Assembly: GCF_031458395.1 (NCBI RefSeq)
Contig: NZ_JAVDYJ010000001.1
Coordinates: forward strand, 2,868,871 to 2,932,870
From: Enteractinococcus fodinae
Lineage (GTDB): Bacteria; Actinomycetota; Actinomycetes; Actinomycetales; Micrococcaceae
DNA length: 64,000 bases
Reading direction: 5' to 3'
Positions 54,245 through 63,865 of this stretch are shown here, one piece after another (the first letter of the stretch is position 1; the number at the start of each line of letters is the position of its first letter). The notes below the pieces were generated by a model, which saw only the letters and a program-made list of their open reading frames with translations, was not told the DNA's origin and ran no database searches. The translations under genes were made by a program, and so were the position numbers.

Positions 54245-55740
54245 ATGACCACGCAAACCCCACAGCAGCTCACCCGCGACACCATCGAGATCCCCTACCG
54301 GCACGTCACCACCCACTTCATCGACGGCGCCTGGGGGCAAAGCCAGGGACAAGACACCATCGAGGTCACCGACCCGGCAACCAACACCGTCTGGGGCTCG
54401 GTGCCCGTTGGAAATAAGGACGACGTCAATGCGGCCGTCGAAGCCGCACACGCAGCCTTCACCACCGGACCGTGGTCGAAAACCACCACACCCGAACGCG
54501 CCGAGATCATGCTGCGCATCGCCGACGAAATCGAAGCACGTGCCACCGAGCTGTCGCTAACGCACACGCTTGAGAACGGGTCCCCCGTCGCTGAGACATC
54601 GGGTGCCGCAGCCAATGCCGCCAGTATCTTCCGGTACTTCGCAACCCTGGCTCCAGAGCTTGAAGCCGACGACGTACACCCCTTCCCCAATGGCCAGGGC
54701 GAATCTCTCGTCCGCAAGGACCCCATCGGCGTCTGTGCACTCATCGCGCCATGGAACTTCCCGATCAATCTGATGGTCACCAAACTCGCCCAGCCCTGCT
54801 GGCCGGGTGCACCGTCGTGATGAAACCCGCCTCCCCTACCCCACTGTCGTTCCGCATCATCGTCGATGCGGTGAGAGCGGCCGGAGTGCCTGCCGGGGTC
54901 GTCAACCTCGTCACAGGCCCGGGACGGATGGGCGACCTGATGGTTCACCATCCGAAGGTCGCCAAAGTCGCCTTCACCGGCTCCACCCCGATCGGACGCC
55001 ACATCGCGGCCGCCTGCGGTGAACTCCTACGACCTGTCACCCTCGAACTCGGCGGAAAATCCAGCGCCATCGTCATGGAAGATGCTGATCTTGACGAGAT
55101 GTCGGGTCGACTCATCCGCTCGTGCATGCGCAACACCGGACAAACCTGCTACATCTCCACCCGAATCCTCGCACCAGCCTCCCGCTACGACGAAATCCTC
55201 AACATGGTCACCGAAACGATTGCCGCTGCTCCGCAAGGCGACCCCTTAGATCCGGCCACGGTTTTCGGTCCATCGGCAAACCAGTCACAGTACGAATCCG
55301 TGCTGGAGCATCTGGAATCCGCGAAACAAGAAGGTGCGCGTGTTACCACCGGCGGTGAAGCAGCCCAGCTGAACGGGGAACTGGCAGAGGGACTGTTTAT
55401 CCAGCCAACCGTACTGGCTGATGTCACCCCGGACATGCGAGTCGCACGCGAAGAAATCTTCGGACCCGTCATCACCATCCTGAAATATAACGACCTCAAC
55501 GAGGCAATCGAGCTGGCCAACAACACCGAATTCGGTCTCGGCGGCATTGTGTTCGGGAGCGATCAAGACAAAGCCCAAGAAGTGGCCGAGGCGATGAACA
55601 CCGGCAGCGTCGGCATCAACTTCTTTGCCTCAAACCACGCAGCACCCTTCGGCGGCCGCAACGACTCCGGCCTTGGGGTTGAATACGGACCAGAAGGCTT
55701 AGCTGCGTATCTGTCATACAAGTCAATCCACCACCAATGA
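54245..55740 (+). pseudogene. Aldehyde dehydrogenase with a single frameshift
   Basis: Two overlapping frames make one aldehyde dehydrogenase of about 498 residues. The first ends LIAPWNFPINLMVTKLA and then goes out of frame near 54789; the second carries on with ALLAGCTVVMKPASPTPLS, TLELGGKSSAIVMEDADLDE (general base Glu) and MRNTGQTCYISTR (nucleophile Cys) to the stop. The sequence GCCCAGCC where GCCCCAGCC is needed shows loss of one C in a C run. This could be a recent mutation or a sequencing error, because everything else is intact. GC content is much higher than in the defence genes to the left. Its tail is duplicated as a decayed remnant at 49441-49570. Confidence 0.85.
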
Positions 55741-56293
55741 GCGGTGGGGTTCGAAACCAAACAGAACTACAGCTCGCCAGGGTTGGCACACACCCCAGCC
55801 CGCAGCGGAGTAAAGCCTCAAAACGTCATATAACCTAACCTCGTACGAGGGGAGCCTGGGACGCTAACGCTGAATGCCTCACGTTTGGACGATCAGGACC
55901 TCTCACCGATGGCGCATCATCATCTATGAGGTGCCACCAGCTCCCAAACTCCTACACGTATATGGCATAAACTATCCTCTTCGTATGCGAGTATCGCGGA
56001 GCTGCTGAGCCTAAGATCGATAACGCCGCCTATAGCCGTGACCTAACCGGCGACCATGGCAAAAGCCGTCCTTGAAACAAGGCATAAACGGCGCTCAACA
56101 CCAAACTACCGCTCTCGGACACCGTCCTGTACGCAGATAAGTAAGCTGCATCATGGGTGGGGTGTGTTGCGTGGTGGTGCAGTATTTCTGGGCTGTGTTT
56201 GTGAGTGGATATCATAGAAAGGCCGCTGCCCTAGTGTCGTTCACTGGGATGGGGGCGTTTCACACACTCACACATGCAAGGGGTAGTAATACG
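55741..56293. other. Intergenic region upstream of the Mod/helicase/SNF2 operon
   Basis: About 550 bases; no gene I can support. TATCAT at 56210-56215 could be a -10 element for the operon, but no clear -35 stands upstream. A frame open from 56153 joins the methyltransferase, but the added 47 residues do not look like protein. Confidence 0.4.
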
Positions 56294-58417
56294 GTGTCTA
56301 GGCTGACTGATCTCCTGCGGCAAGTGCGCCAAGCCGATACGCAATTGGCCAAAGACCTCGAAGCCGAGATTAACCAACTGACCAACCGGCGCACCTTCGG
56401 TCTAGTCTTTGAGCCCCACCAGCCCGAAGCCGTGGAACTGCCCGGACGCAGCATCCGGCGTGGTGACAAAGTCCGTCTCCTGCCCCCGCGCGGTGAGACC
56501 AAATCAGCAGATTCCCGGCTCTGGCGCGTCCAGACGATCGAGTCTTCCAACGGTCAACGAATCGCCCACCTGCTCGAGGCCAACACCGACCAGCCTGACA
56601 GCTGTAGCGCCCCCACCGAGGACCTCGTTGTGATCGCGGAATTTAGCGACCGGATCTACCCTGGCCTGGTGGAAACCGGGCGGGTAGAACGCGGCGGAGA
56701 TAAACCCTTCCACACCGTCATCAACGCCGAAAACTATCACGCCCTACAATTATTGACCTACACCCACCGGCAGACCATCGATGCCATCTACATCGACCCG
56801 CCCTACAATTCCGGGGCCAAAGACTGGAAATACAACAACAACTACGTCGAAGGCGACGACGACTACCGCCACTCCAAATGGCTCGCCTTCATGGAACGCC
56901 GCCTCAAGATCGCCCGCGATCTGCTCAACCCCGACGACTCCGTGCTCATCGTCACCATCGACGAAAAAGAAGTACACCGGTTAGGACTCCTGCTCGAACA
57001 GACCTTCCCCGAAGCCGATATCCAAATGATCACAAGTGTCATTAACCCTAGTGGATCCAGTCGTTTAGGTAGCTTTTCGAGGTCTGACGAGTACATACTA
57101 TTTGTATTTGTAGGAGCTGCTCAAATAGTCCCTGGTAGAGATGACATGTTACGGGGCAATCTAAAGGAACGCCCTGTCAGATGGGATGGTCTTGCTCGTC
57201 GGGGCGCGACAGGTAGACGAACAGCGAGGCCAAACCTTTTCTATCCGGTCTTCTTTCACAAACACAACGGTCGATATCACTCTGTAGGTGAACCCTTAGA
57301 TATTTCTGAAAGCCGTCACGAGGTAGATTCTCCCGCTGGGACTTTTCCTGTATTCCCGATCTCTCAAGACGGTTCAGAAGCAACATGGGGAATCTCCCAT
57401 ATTAAGTTTGATTCACATATCAGAAACGGCTACCTCAAATTTGGCCCTTATGACAAAAAAAGACGTTGGCGAGCCATCTACCACGTACAAAGCGGCACCA
57501 TTAAAGCGATTGAGGCTGGAGAGATCGAAGTCCATGGCAAAAATGAGGATGGCACATTGCTTCTGGGTGCACTCAATAAGCCAGTGCGTCCGATGACAAC
57601 ATGGAATAAGCAGTCCCACAGTGCTGGAGACTATGGTAGTTCCCTCCTGCGTCGAATATTGCCAAATCGTAAGTTCCCGTTTCCGAAGTCGTTGTATGCG
57701 GTCGAGGACACGCTGCGGTTTTTTGTCAAAGATAAGCCCGAGGCCAAGGTCCTGGATTTCTTTGCTGGCTCAGGCACCACCGCGCATGCCGTAATGCGGC
57801 TCAATAAACAAGACGGTGGGCGGCGACAGTCGATTTCGGTGACCAATAACGAGGTCTCTGCAGAAGAACAACGCACCCTGCGCAAAGCCGGGTTGCGCCC
57901 CGGCGATCCCGACTGGGAAGCCCTCGGGATCTGTGACTACGTTACCAAACCTCGTATTACTGCTGCCATCACCGGCCAGACCCCAGAGGGTCAACCAATC
58001 AAAGGCGACTACCGGTTCAACGATGAATTCCCCATGGCCGACGGGTTTAACGAAAACGCCGCCTACTTCACCCTAACCTACGAAACCCCACTGGCCGTCC
58101 GCCACCACCGCGCCTTTAAACGCATCGCCCCGATGCTCTGGCTCCGGGCCGGCGCACACGGCCGGATCATCACCGATCTCGGCGACCAGGGCTGGGACAT
58201 AGCCCAAGCCTACGCCGTGCTAGCAAACTTCGATCAGACCGATGAGTTCCTCACCGCCATACGAGAGCACCCAGGGTGCTTAACGGTCTATCTCATCACC
58301 GACGACGACACGGCCTTCCAGATGATCTGCCGCGAACTGCCCGAACACCTACGCCCCGTCCAACTCTACGAATCCTACCTGCATAACTTCACCATCAACC
58401 AAGGACAACCACACTAA
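56294..58417 (+). CDS. Type III-like Mod DNA adenine methyltransferase
   Basis: A 707-residue beta-class N6-adenine methyltransferase: motif IV IDPPYNSG near residue 165 precedes the AdoMet motif I DFFAGSGTT near 485. A coiled N-terminal start (LRQVRQADTQLAKDLEAEIN) and the long central region between the motifs, which should include target recognition, are as in type III Mod subunits. I start at the GTG at 56294, preceded by AAGGGG, because the open frame upstream is not protein-like. Base composition changes inside the gene: 39 of 60 bases are G or C at 56881-56940 but 27 of 60 at 57241-57300, returning to high GC after about 57690. The stop overlaps the next start (TAATG). It would protect host DNA and define the recognition site. 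Confidence 0.87.
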   Translation: MSRLTDLLRQVRQADTQLAKDLEAEINQLTNRRTFGLVFEPHQPEAVELPGRSIRRGDKVRLLPPRGETKSADSRLWRVQTIESSNGQRIAHLLEANTDQPDSCSAPTEDLVVIAEFSDRIYPGLVETGRVERGGDKPFHTVINAENYHALQLLTYTHRQTIDAIYIDPPYNSGAKDWKYNNNYVEGDDDYRHSKWLAFMERRLKIARDLLNPDDSVLIVTIDEKEVHRLGLLLEQTFPEADIQMITSVINPSGSSRLGSFSRSDEYILFVFVGAAQIVPGRDDMLRGNLKERPVRWDGLARRGATGRRTARPNLFYPVFFHKHNGRYHSVGEPLDISESRHEVDSPAGTFPVFPISQDGSEATWGISHIKFDSHIRNGYLKFGPYDKKRRWRAIYHVQSGTIKAIEAGEIEVHGKNEDGTLLLGALNKPVRPMTTWNKQSHSAGDYGSSLLRRILPNRKFPFPKSLYAVEDTLRFFVKDKPEAKVLDFFAGSGTTAHAVMRLNKQDGGRRQSISVTNNEVSAEEQRTLRKAGLRPGDPDWEALGICDYVTKPRITAAITGQTPEGQPIKGDYRFNDEFPMADGFNENAAYFTLTYETPLAVRHHRAFKRIAPMLWLRAGAHGRIITDLGDQGWDIAQAYAVLANFDQTDEFLTAIREHPGCLTVYLITDDDTAFQMICRELPEHLRPVQLYESYLHNFTINQGQPH

Positions 58418-61002
58418 TGCGCTACACCCTCAAGGACTACCAAGCAGAAGCCGTCGAAAAGGTCCTCGACCGCATAACTCAGGCGCAAGACATGTATAAG
58501 CGTCATGGTGCCCTGTCTCAGTTTTCTTTGTCAGCGACAACCGGCGCCGGAAAGACGGTCATGGCTGCTGCTGTGATTGAAGCTTTGCTGTTTGGTTCAG
58601 ATGAGTTCGACTTTCCTAGAGATCCAGGTGCCGTCGTTCTATGGTTCTCCGATGACCCCTCGCTTAACGAACAGTCACGTGCGCGAATCCAGTCAGCGGC
58701 CAGCGAGTTGGATTGGCGTATGCAAATTATCTCTAACGATTTTCGTCAGAGCACTTTTCAGCCAGGGCATGTCTATTTTCTCAATACTCAAAAACTCAGT
58801 AAGAATTCACTGTTAGTAAAAGGCCATGAGCCAAGCTCAGATGACGAAGGCACTCTTCTCACCTTGGAGAAACCGCGCCCCGATGAAGTTCAATCAACTA
58901 TTTATGACACCATCGCAAACACGGTTAAAAACGAGGATCTCACCCTTTATTTAATACTTGATGAAGCACACCGCGGTATGAAACCGGAACGCAATCGAAC
59001 CACGATTGTCCAACGCCTCATTAATGGCCACGGCAGCGTTCCATCGATTCCTATCGTCTTTGGTATTTCGGCCACGGTTGAGCGATTCGACCAGGCAATG
59101 AAAAACATAAAGGAGCGGACGGCCCTACCAAGCGTTGAAGTTGACTCCGCTTTGGTTCAGGCTTCAGGCCTCCTGAAGGACGACATCGTCCTGTCGATTC
59201 CAGCCGAGGCGGGCTCATACGAATCAGTATTGCTCCGCCATGCCGTAGAGAAGATCAGGTCGTCGACAGCCGCTTGGAATGAATACACGAGTACGCAAGA
59301 GGGCACCGAGCGAGTCGAACCGTTACTCGTGGTTCAAATGGCAGATAAACCTTCAGCGGAAGACTTAACGGCAACCTTGGATACGATTTACGAGGCCTGG
59401 CCAGAGCTTGAGCATGACGCTGTTGCGAATGTTTTTGGTGAACGCGAAAAACTTCACTTCGGTAGTTATGTCGTCCCCTATATCGAACCGCAGCGTGTTC
59501 AAGACGCTAAACATATTCGAGTATTGTTAGCGAAGTCCGCGATTTCAACTGGTTGGGACTGCCCACGCGCTGAGGTGCTTATTTCGTTCCGGCCCGCTTC
59601 AGATCGTACGCATATTACTCAATTGCTGGGCCGAATGATTCGTACGCCTCTTGCGCGGCGCATTCCTGGCAATGAGCTGTTGAACTCGGTTGACTGCATT
59701 TTGCCTTATTTCGATAAGAAAACTGCGAAACTCGTCGCCAATATGCTCATGCAGGGTGCCACTCGAAAAGACGACGAGGCAGAAACCGGGGGTGGAGAAG
59801 GTCGTCGCGTACTGTTTGAACCAGTCGAGTTACATCCCAATCAAAAGATGCCAGATGAGCTGTGGCAGAAGTTCACGGCCCTTCCTACAGTTTCAATTCC
59901 ACAACGACAAGCCAAGCCCATCAAACGGTTCACCGCTCTCGCGGCCGCTCTGGCAAAAGATGGGATCGTGGAGAATGCTGTAAAACACTCCCGCAAAACG
60001 TTAAACAAAGTCATTGCATCCCGTGTTGTGCAATATAGAGAAGAAGTCGATGCCGCTCGCGAAGATGTTCTCACGATGTCGGGGGAAACTCTTCGTGCAC
60101 GTATAGGCGGAGGCCCTCTCATCAGCACTTCGTTTAATCTCTCTGCTGATCCCCGGGCGATTATAGAATCCTACAACTCCGCTTCCAGGCGCCTCAGCGC
60201 AGCTCTTTGTTCATCTTATGTTGACTACCTTGTTCCAACAGACGCAAATGAAGATGATCTGTTAGAGGCTTATGTCGAAGTGGCAGCTATAGGTTTGGTC
60301 CCTGAACTTGTTGAGAGTATTGAAAGCGAAGTGGGACGTCTGGCAACAGAATGGCTCGACGATACGCGTGTGGATCGAAAAGATCTACCCGATGAACACC
60401 AAGCCGAATACGAACGACTCGAAGGCATGGCAACTAGTCCCGAACGCGTTAGTCTCGCGCTGCCACAAGCCGGACAAGCTGATACAAAAATGTGGCGGAC
60501 AGAAGAGGGTGACCCCATCACATTACCTGTCGACAGAAACCATCTGCTTGTATCCGATGAAGGTACGTTCCCACTTAACCTCCTCGGCTGGGAACAACAT
60601 GTGCTGAAGACAGAATCTACGCGAAGCAACTTTGTGGGGTGGTGGAGAAACCCGGATCGCGCCGTCAAAGATTCATTGGCGATCGCGTATCGAGATCCTT
60701 CAGGGCAGTGGAAAGCTCTGCGCCCAGACTTCATCTTCTTTGCTGAAGGCAGCAACGGGATAGTCGCCGATTTGGTAGATCCTCATGGATATCATCTTGC
60801 AGATGCGCTTCCGAAACTCCGTGGTCTCGCCAAATTCACAGAGGACTACGGCACCGAATTCCGTCGCATCGAATCCGTGGCCGAAATCAACGGAGTATAT
60901 CGCGTGCTCGACCTCAAAAAGGATCAGGTTCGAAAAGCCATCCGTGAATATCAGGACGCCAAAGCACTGTACACCTCCGATTTAGCAACAGATTACAGAT
61001 AA
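58417..61002 (+). CDS. DEAH-box helicase, type III Res-like, unusual C-terminus
   Basis: An 861-residue superfamily 2 helicase. Motif I ATTGAGKT at 40-47; motif II LDEAHRGM near 182; FGISATVERF as motif III; LLAKSAISTGWDCPRAEVLI and LGRMIRTPLARR as motifs V and VI. This is the type III Res arrangement. The C-terminal 100 residues contain RPDFIFFAEG and then VADLVDPHGYHLADALPKL; the usual PD...(D/E)xK spacing of Res nucleases is not evident, since the second acidic position lies in DLVDPH with no following lysine. It may therefore be a variant nuclease or a helicase without cutting activity. It is coupled to the methyltransferase (one-base overlap) and followed ten bases later by the SNF2 gene. 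Confidence 0.83.
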   Translation: MRYTLKDYQAEAVEKVLDRITQAQDMYKRHGALSQFSLSATTGAGKTVMAAAVIEALLFGSDEFDFPRDPGAVVLWFSDDPSLNEQSRARIQSAASELDWRMQIISNDFRQSTFQPGHVYFLNTQKLSKNSLLVKGHEPSSDDEGTLLTLEKPRPDEVQSTIYDTIANTVKNEDLTLYLILDEAHRGMKPERNRTTIVQRLINGHGSVPSIPIVFGISATVERFDQAMKNIKERTALPSVEVDSALVQASGLLKDDIVLSIPAEAGSYESVLLRHAVEKIRSSTAAWNEYTSTQEGTERVEPLLVVQMADKPSAEDLTATLDTIYEAWPELEHDAVANVFGEREKLHFGSYVVPYIEPQRVQDAKHIRVLLAKSAISTGWDCPRAEVLISFRPASDRTHITQLLGRMIRTPLARRIPGNELLNSVDCILPYFDKKTAKLVANMLMQGATRKDDEAETGGGEGRRVLFEPVELHPNQKMPDELWQKFTALPTVSIPQRQAKPIKRFTALAAALAKDGIVENAVKHSRKTLNKVIASRVVQYREEVDAAREDVLTMSGETLRARIGGGPLISTSFNLSADPRAIIESYNSASRRLSAALCSSYVDYLVPTDANEDDLLEAYVEVAAIGLVPELVESIESEVGRLATEWLDDTRVDRKDLPDEHQAEYERLEGMATSPERVSLALPQAGQADTKMWRTEEGDPITLPVDRNHLLVSDEGTFPLNLLGWEQHVLKTESTRSNFVGWWRNPDRAVKDSLAIAYRDPSGQWKALRPDFIFFAEGSNGIVADLVDPHGYHLADALPKLRGLAKFTEDYGTEFRRIESVAEINGVYRVLDLKKDQVRKAIREYQDAKALYTSDLATDYR

Positions 61003-61012
61003 GCCCTGCGAT

Positions 61013-63865
61013 ATGGAACTCACTGCGTACCAGTCGAAATACTACGCCCACCAATTAACGCGGTCCTACGCTTCGGATCACGTGGGAAAACTTGCGGGGT
61101 TGCTCTTCGATGCTCAAATCGAACCTAAACCTCACCAGATCGACGCAGCACTTTTTGCCCTACAAGCCTCATCTTCGCCTGGGGTCATCCTCGCAGATGA
61201 AGTCGGGTTAGGGAAAACCATCGAAGCCGGTATTGTGTTATGTCAGTATTGGGCTGAACGCAAACGGAAGATCCTTATTATTGCGCCTTCATCGCTACGC
61301 CAGCAATGGCAACAAGAACTGGACGAAAAATTTGCTTTACCTTCACGCCTTTTAGAGAGAAAGAACAAGAACGAGCTACTAAAGCCCCATTCCACCCTTC
61401 CGACTCACATCTTGATATGTTCATACGAGTTCGTACAACGAAATAAAAACGAGCTCATAAGGCATTGGGATGTCGTGGTTGCGGACGAAGCTCACCGACT
61501 TCGGTCCTTCTGGAAAAAAGACGCTAAGATCGCGCAATCTGTCTCGGAAGTTATGCGTTCCTCCAGAAAGTCTCTATTGCTTACTGCAACGCCCCTGCAA
61601 AACAGACTTGAGGAGCTCTATGGGCTCGTTTCAGTTTTTGACCAAAATTTCTTCCATTCTTTCGAAGGTTTCAGAGAACGTTACATAGAACATCCTTATA
61701 ACACCAATAACGATGACCTCTCCAAACGAATTTCTCATTTGGTAAAACGGACGTTGAGATCAGAGGCTCAGAAATATATACGATTTACGGAGCGTATACC
61801 CCGCACGTTAGGCTTCATGCCATCTTCAGAGGAGCGCGAACTATATGACAAGGTGAATACTTACCTTCAACGCCCATTCCTCTATGCTTTCGCTAAGTCT
61901 CAACGGCACCTATCAGCCCTGATCATTCGCAAGCGTCTCGGTTCTTCGACTTATGCAGTTGCTACAACTCTCGAAGCCATTGCCAGCCGACTCGAGGCAG
62001 AGATTAAGTCCGGGCAGATCCGAAATAACAGGGGCGTGCTCCTAGACGATGACATGACCGCTGAAGAGTTGGAAGCCTTCGAGGGCGACTCCGAGGATGC
62101 GACTGATTTTCCTCTCCTGAGCCACCGACAAGAAATGATCGACGAAGCTCGAGAGCTGCGATCCTACGCGGAACTAGCACGATCTATCCGCGTCAATCAG
62201 AAAGCTATAAAGCTCATAGAAGCACTAACACTAGGATTCGAAAAACTTAGAGAGATTGGTGCCCCTCAAAAGGCAATAATTTTCACGGATTCAACAGTAA
62301 CCCAGGAGTACCTCGCAGAAACACTGCGAAATTCTGGATGGGGCGATGGTTTGGTCCTTTTTAACGGGGCCAATTCTTCACCAGAAACCAGAGCTATCTA
62401 TCAACAATGGCTTGCGACTAATGAGGGATCAGATCTCGTCACTGGCGTCCAGTCAGTCGATATAAGAAAAGCTCTCGTGGACGAGTTTCGAGAGCGCGGT
62501 ACCATCATGATTGCTACCGAAGCTGCTGCAGAAGGCATTAATCTCCAATTCTGCTCTATGCTCGTAAACTACGATCTACCCTGGAACCCCCAAAGGGTTG
62601 AGCAGCGGATCGGGCGTGTGCACAGATACGGTCAAAAGCACAACGTCGTCGTTGTTAATTTTTCGAACCAAGGAAATGTTGCCGAGGAACGTATTCTTGA
62701 GTTACTGACTGATAAGTTTAAACTCTTTACCTCCGTTTTCGGTGCTTCTGATGATGTTCTGGGTTCGATTGAAGACGGCTTCAATTTCGAGAAGAAGATC
62801 GGAGAGATTCTCCAAAACTGTAAAACTTCTGATGAAATCAATGCCGCTTTCGAAGAACTGGAAACGCAGTACCAATCAGAGATTCAAGCAGAGATGCAGG
62901 CGACACGTGCTCGGGTCTTCGATAATCTCGATCCCAATGTGCGAGACAAACTAAAAAATTATGATGCGGAGAAAGACTCCGTACTTACGAAGTTTGAGCG
63001 TCTTCTACTACAGGTTACTAGACGAGAACTGAATGACCTTGCGGTCTTCGATGACGGTGCTCACAGTTTCACCCTCCAACGGCCGCCCGCGCCTGACATC
63101 CCCCAAGGCCGCTATTTCTTCAAATCAAAGCCTGAAAAAGGCGCTCACCAGTATCGTTTCACTAGCGATTTGGGACAATACGTCGTCACCTCTGCACTTT
63201 CCAACCCTACGCCCGAACGAGAGCTGCTCTTCTCGCATTCAACATCGAAAAGAGCATCCGCCACCACCGAAGCACTGATTGGACAGCAGGGTGTCCTACG
63301 CATCGAATTACTCACCTTTAGCATGCAAGCCGGCACGGACATTGTTAAAGAGTCGTATATCCTCGCAGCAGGCATAACAAAGCAGGGTGAGCATCTTGAT
63401 GCAGAACAAATCGAACAGATTCTCGATTTAAACTGTGTAGAGGTTGGTTCTGTAGAACGAATAGATAGCACTACCATCACACCTTTGTTAGCATCTCAAG
63501 CTTCTTCTATTCAAGAAGAGGTTCAGACGCGATCCGCCACTTACGCTATCGAGCAAAGTGACCTTATCGATTCACGTCTAAAAGACCATAAGGCAGAATT
63601 CGACGCTGAAATTCGCAATATAAACCAGAAAGAGGAACGGGCTCGCTCTCTAGAAAGAAGAACAACTGATCTCACCGAACGCCTGCGATATCGAAAAGAG
63701 ATACGACGATATTCACGTCAAGCCGACGACCTCTACGAAACGTACCGTGAGGAACGGTCTCAGCTAGACCGTCAAGCTGAAGAATACATAGATATGATGG
63801 AAGCAGCGCTCGGAGGCACGAGTAAACAAGAGCACATATTCACAATCCGCTGGAGCATATGCTAA
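61013..63865 (+). CDS. SNF2-family helicase/translocase with C-terminal coiled coil
   Basis: A 950-residue Swi2/Snf2 ATPase of the bacterial RapA/HepA-like and DISARM DrmD-like type. Walker A DEVGLGKT at 62-69; VVADEAHRLR near 155; TATPLQNRLEELYGLVSVF; helicase C half with IATEAAAEGINLQ and IGRVHRYGQKHNV near 530. Regions beyond 600 are not recognised, and residues about 850-930 are rich in Glu, Arg and Lys in heptad style (LERRTTDLTERLRYRKEIRR), a probable coiled coil. It starts ten bases after the Res-like gene with no strong ribosome-binding site, so it is likely co-translated with it. The family moves along duplex DNA and displaces proteins; a helper role in recognising or processing invading DNA is inferred from the operon. 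Confidence 0.87.
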   Translation: MELTAYQSKYYAHQLTRSYASDHVGKLAGLLFDAQIEPKPHQIDAALFALQASSSPGVILADEVGLGKTIEAGIVLCQYWAERKRKILIIAPSSLRQQWQQELDEKFALPSRLLERKNKNELLKPHSTLPTHILICSYEFVQRNKNELIRHWDVVVADEAHRLRSFWKKDAKIAQSVSEVMRSSRKSLLLTATPLQNRLEELYGLVSVFDQNFFHSFEGFRERYIEHPYNTNNDDLSKRISHLVKRTLRSEAQKYIRFTERIPRTLGFMPSSEERELYDKVNTYLQRPFLYAFAKSQRHLSALIIRKRLGSSTYAVATTLEAIASRLEAEIKSGQIRNNRGVLLDDDMTAEELEAFEGDSEDATDFPLLSHRQEMIDEARELRSYAELARSIRVNQKAIKLIEALTLGFEKLREIGAPQKAIIFTDSTVTQEYLAETLRNSGWGDGLVLFNGANSSPETRAIYQQWLATNEGSDLVTGVQSVDIRKALVDEFRERGTIMIATEAAAEGINLQFCSMLVNYDLPWNPQRVEQRIGRVHRYGQKHNVVVVNFSNQGNVAEERILELLTDKFKLFTSVFGASDDVLGSIEDGFNFEKKIGEILQNCKTSDEINAAFEELETQYQSEIQAEMQATRARVFDNLDPNVRDKLKNYDAEKDSVLTKFERLLLQVTRRELNDLAVFDDGAHSFTLQRPPAPDIPQGRYFFKSKPEKGAHQYRFTSDLGQYVVTSALSNPTPERELLFSHSTSKRASATTEALIGQQGVLRIELLTFSMQAGTDIVKESYILAAGITKQGEHLDAEQIEQILDLNCVEVGSVERIDSTTITPLLASQASSIQEEVQTRSATYAIEQSDLIDSRLKDHKAEFDAEIRNINQKEERARSLERRTTDLTERLRYRKEIRRYSRQADDLYETYREERSQLDRQAEEYIDMMEAALGGTSKQEHIFTIRWSIC

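Noticed and set aside
41377..63865. DISARM or BREX system
   Set aside because: An SNF2 helicase, a methyltransferase and a DUF262 enzyme are present, but drmA, drmB, drmC, pglX, pglZ and brxC-like genes are not seen.
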